Of a stretch of 6,441 bases of DNA, positions 5,315-6,441 are shown piece after piece. Within the stretch, counting starts at the first letter, position 1. Every line of letters begins with the position of its first letter. Under the pieces are notes generated by a model. The model ran no database searches, was not told the DNA's origin, and saw only the letters and a list, made by a program, of their open reading frames with translations. The DNA comes from JBGSIZ01 sp041742255 (GTDB lineage Bacteria > Pseudomonadota > Alphaproteobacteria > Rhodobacterales > Rhodobacteraceae), in the NCBI GenBank assembly GCA_041742255.1, contig JBGSIZ010000154.1, forward strand, positions 1 through 6,441. Reading direction: 5' to 3'. The position numbers were made by a program, and so were the translations under genes.

Positions 5315-5827
5315 TCAGGCCACAGGAGCCGCGTCAGGTGCCAGCCATTTGTAAAGGACATAGGCATCCACCAACCCATCCTGCGGGTGGTTGAACGCGC
5401 GCGGCAGATGCCCGACCGTGTCGAACCCCAACCGATGCCACAGCCGCAGCGCCCCGGTGTTGGTCGCAAGGACAAAGTTGAACTGCATCGCGGCATAGCC
5501 CAGCGCGCGGGCCTGATCCTGTGAGTGGCGGCACATCGCCTCGGCCACGCCTTGGCCGCGCGCCGCCTGTGCGGTGATATAACCGCAGTTGCACACATGC
5601 GCGCCGCCGCCCGCCTGATTGGTGCGGATGTAATAGGTGCCGACGATTCCGGTTTCGTTTTCCGCGACAAAGGTCGCGCGCGGGGCGTCCAGCCAATAGG
5701 CGAGCGCCGCTGTTTCGCTGATCCGTATGTCGATGGCATAAGTGGTGCCGGCCCGGAACACCGGCCGCAGCAGCGCCCAGATCGCCGGGCCATCCCCCGG
5801 TTGCGCCGCCCGGATCCGAAGGGTCAT
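5315..5827 (-). CDS. GNAT family N-acetyltransferase
   Basis: This is a cytoplasmic acetyl-CoA-dependent acetyltransferase of the GNAT fold; the substrate is not known. The 170 residues cover the whole fold: RIRAAQPGD at the N-terminus, a strand TFVAENETGIVGTYYI (52-67), the acetyl-CoA loop ARGQGVAEAM (89-98, with R90, G93, A95 in the R/QxxGxG/A motif), FNFVLATNTGALRLWHRLGF (116-135) and a C-terminal VDAYVLYK (153-160). The wording NCGYxxxxxARGQG, MQFNFV and LPRAFNHPxxGxVDA recalls proteins related to yeast Mpr1, which acetylates azetidine-2-carboxylate and other proline analogues; this resemblance is from memory and only suggestive. The ATG overlaps the stop of mrp as ATGA (5824-5827), pointing to one operon and coupled translation. 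A GGCGGGA segment just upstream is a mediocre ribosome binding site. Confidence 0.88.
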   Translation of the reverse strand: MTLRIRAAQPGDGPAIWALLRPVFRAGTTYAIDIRISETAALAYWLDAPRATFVAENETGIVGTYYIRTNQAGGGAHVCNCGYITAQAARGQGVAEAMCRHSQDQARALGYAAMQFNFVLATNTGALRLWHRLGFDTVGHLPRAFNHPQDGLVDAYVLYKWLAPDAAPVA

Positions 5828-6441
5828 GCCATCCCGCCGTCGATCAACCGCTGCGCCAATACGCCATACGCCTGCGCCATGGCGCTGTTGCCCGCCGCAA
5901 TCGGCACGCCCGCATCCCCGCCCAGCCGGGTGTCAAGGTCCAGTGGCAGCGCCCCAAGGAACGGCAGGCCCATCGTTTTCGCCTCGGTTTCGACCCCGCC
6001 ATGGCCGAACAGGTGCGCCTCGTGGCCGCAATTGGGACAGATATAGGTGGACATGTTTTCGATCAGGCCCAGAACCGGCGTGTTCAGCGTCTTGAACATA
6101 TCAAGCGCCTTGCGCGCATCCAAAAGCGCCACATCCTGTGGCGTGCTGACCACGATGGCCCCGGTGAGCTGGGTTTTCTGGCACAGCGTCAGTTGCACAT
6201 CGCCCGTGCCGGGCGGCAGATCGACCAGCAGCACGTCCAGATCGCCCCATGCCACCTGCCCCAGCATCTGTTGCAGCGCCCCCATCAACATCGGGCCGCG
6301 CCAGACCACCGCTTTGGCCGGGTCCATCATCAGGCCGATCGACATCATGGTCACGCCGTGCGCCTGCAGGGGAATGATCGTCTTTCCATCGGGGGACGCC
6401 GGTCGCGCGCTGACCCCCATCATGCGCGGCTGGCTGGGGCC
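5824..6441 (-). CDS. mrp: Mrp/ApbC-type P-loop ATPase, iron-sulfur cluster carrier (N-terminus outside window)
   Basis: Mrp/ApbC/NBP35 proteins are cytoplasmic dimeric ATPases that bind a [4Fe-4S] cluster and deliver it to target apoproteins. The window holds the last 205 residues of about 350; the frame is open to the right edge, so the N-terminal MIP18-like domain and the Walker A GKGGVGKS motif lie beyond it. What is seen, numbered from the edge: GPSQPRMMG (1-9), a family signature, SIGLM (34-38), the DLPPGTGD motif (74-81), STPQD (99-103), and the CPNC pair (C135, C138) that ligates the bridging cluster. The short C-terminus is typical. The stop overlaps the acetyltransferase start by 4 nt. 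Other Mrp/MinD family members such as ParA or MinD are excluded by the GPSQPR and CPNC motifs. Confidence 0.94.
   Translation of the reverse strand, partial: GPSQPRMMGVSARPASPDGKTIIPLQAHGVTMMSIGLMMDPAKAVVWRGPMLMGALQQMLGQVAWGDLDVLLVDLPPGTGDVQLTLCQKTQLTGAIVVSTPQDVALLDARKALDMFKTLNTPVLGLIENMSTYICPNCGHEAHLFGHGGVETEAKTMGLPFLGALPLDLDTRLGGDAGVPIAAGNSAMAQAYGVLAQRLIDGGMA

Noticed and set aside
4955..5524. Plus-strand open frame (189 codons) across the intergenic region
   Set aside because: Its second half is antisense to the acetyltransferase gene, there is no good ribosome binding site, and the translation resembles nothing I know.

Overview
The window is chromosomal DNA of an alphaproteobacterium, most likely a member of Rhodobacterales (Rhodobacteraceae/Roseobacter group). 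I infer this from the high G+C, the FtsL type with a conserved EWAYLNRPDRL block, and a dcw cluster preceded by a long leader with an internal terminator. All six supported genes lie on the minus strand, so transcription runs from high to low coordinates. The window opens inside one gene at the right edge and closes inside another at the left edge.

Right part (6441 to 5315): the C-terminal part of an Mrp/ApbC-type P-loop ATPase (iron-sulfur cluster carrier), then a GNAT acetyltransferase whose start overlaps the mrp stop by 4 bases. These two form a small operon.

Middle (5314 to 4685): about 630 bases without a credible protein gene, and the most interesting part of the window. It holds (a) two arrays of TGGNN words spaced mostly 10 bases apart, in inverted orientation, which include a perfect 15-bp inverted repeat; their layout resembles the MraZ operator known from E. 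coli; (b) two compact hairpins; (c) a candidate promoter near 4980-4951; (d) a leader of about 260 nt containing a 13-bp terminator hairpin. Position, length and terminator match the 5' UTR-derived sRNA UpsM described upstream of mraZ in Rhodobacter sphaeroides. The leader also contains mutually exclusive pairings that link the terminator's pyrimidine tail to an upstream purine segment and to the mraZ ribosome binding site.

Left part (4684 to 1): the start of the division and cell wall (dcw) cluster, in the order mraZ, rsmH, ftsL, ftsI, murE (murE runs off the edge). Junctions are 3 nt, 1 nt, a 4-nt overlap and 22 nt, so the genes are almost certainly co-transcribed and partly translationally coupled. 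MraZ is the presumed regulator of the cluster, RsmH methylates 16S rRNA, FtsL and FtsI are septal divisome proteins, and MurE makes the peptidoglycan precursor that FtsI cross-links.

No tRNA, rRNA, CRISPR array, insertion sequence or protein-coding mobile element was seen. The long plus-strand reading frames opposite these genes are G+C-driven shadows.
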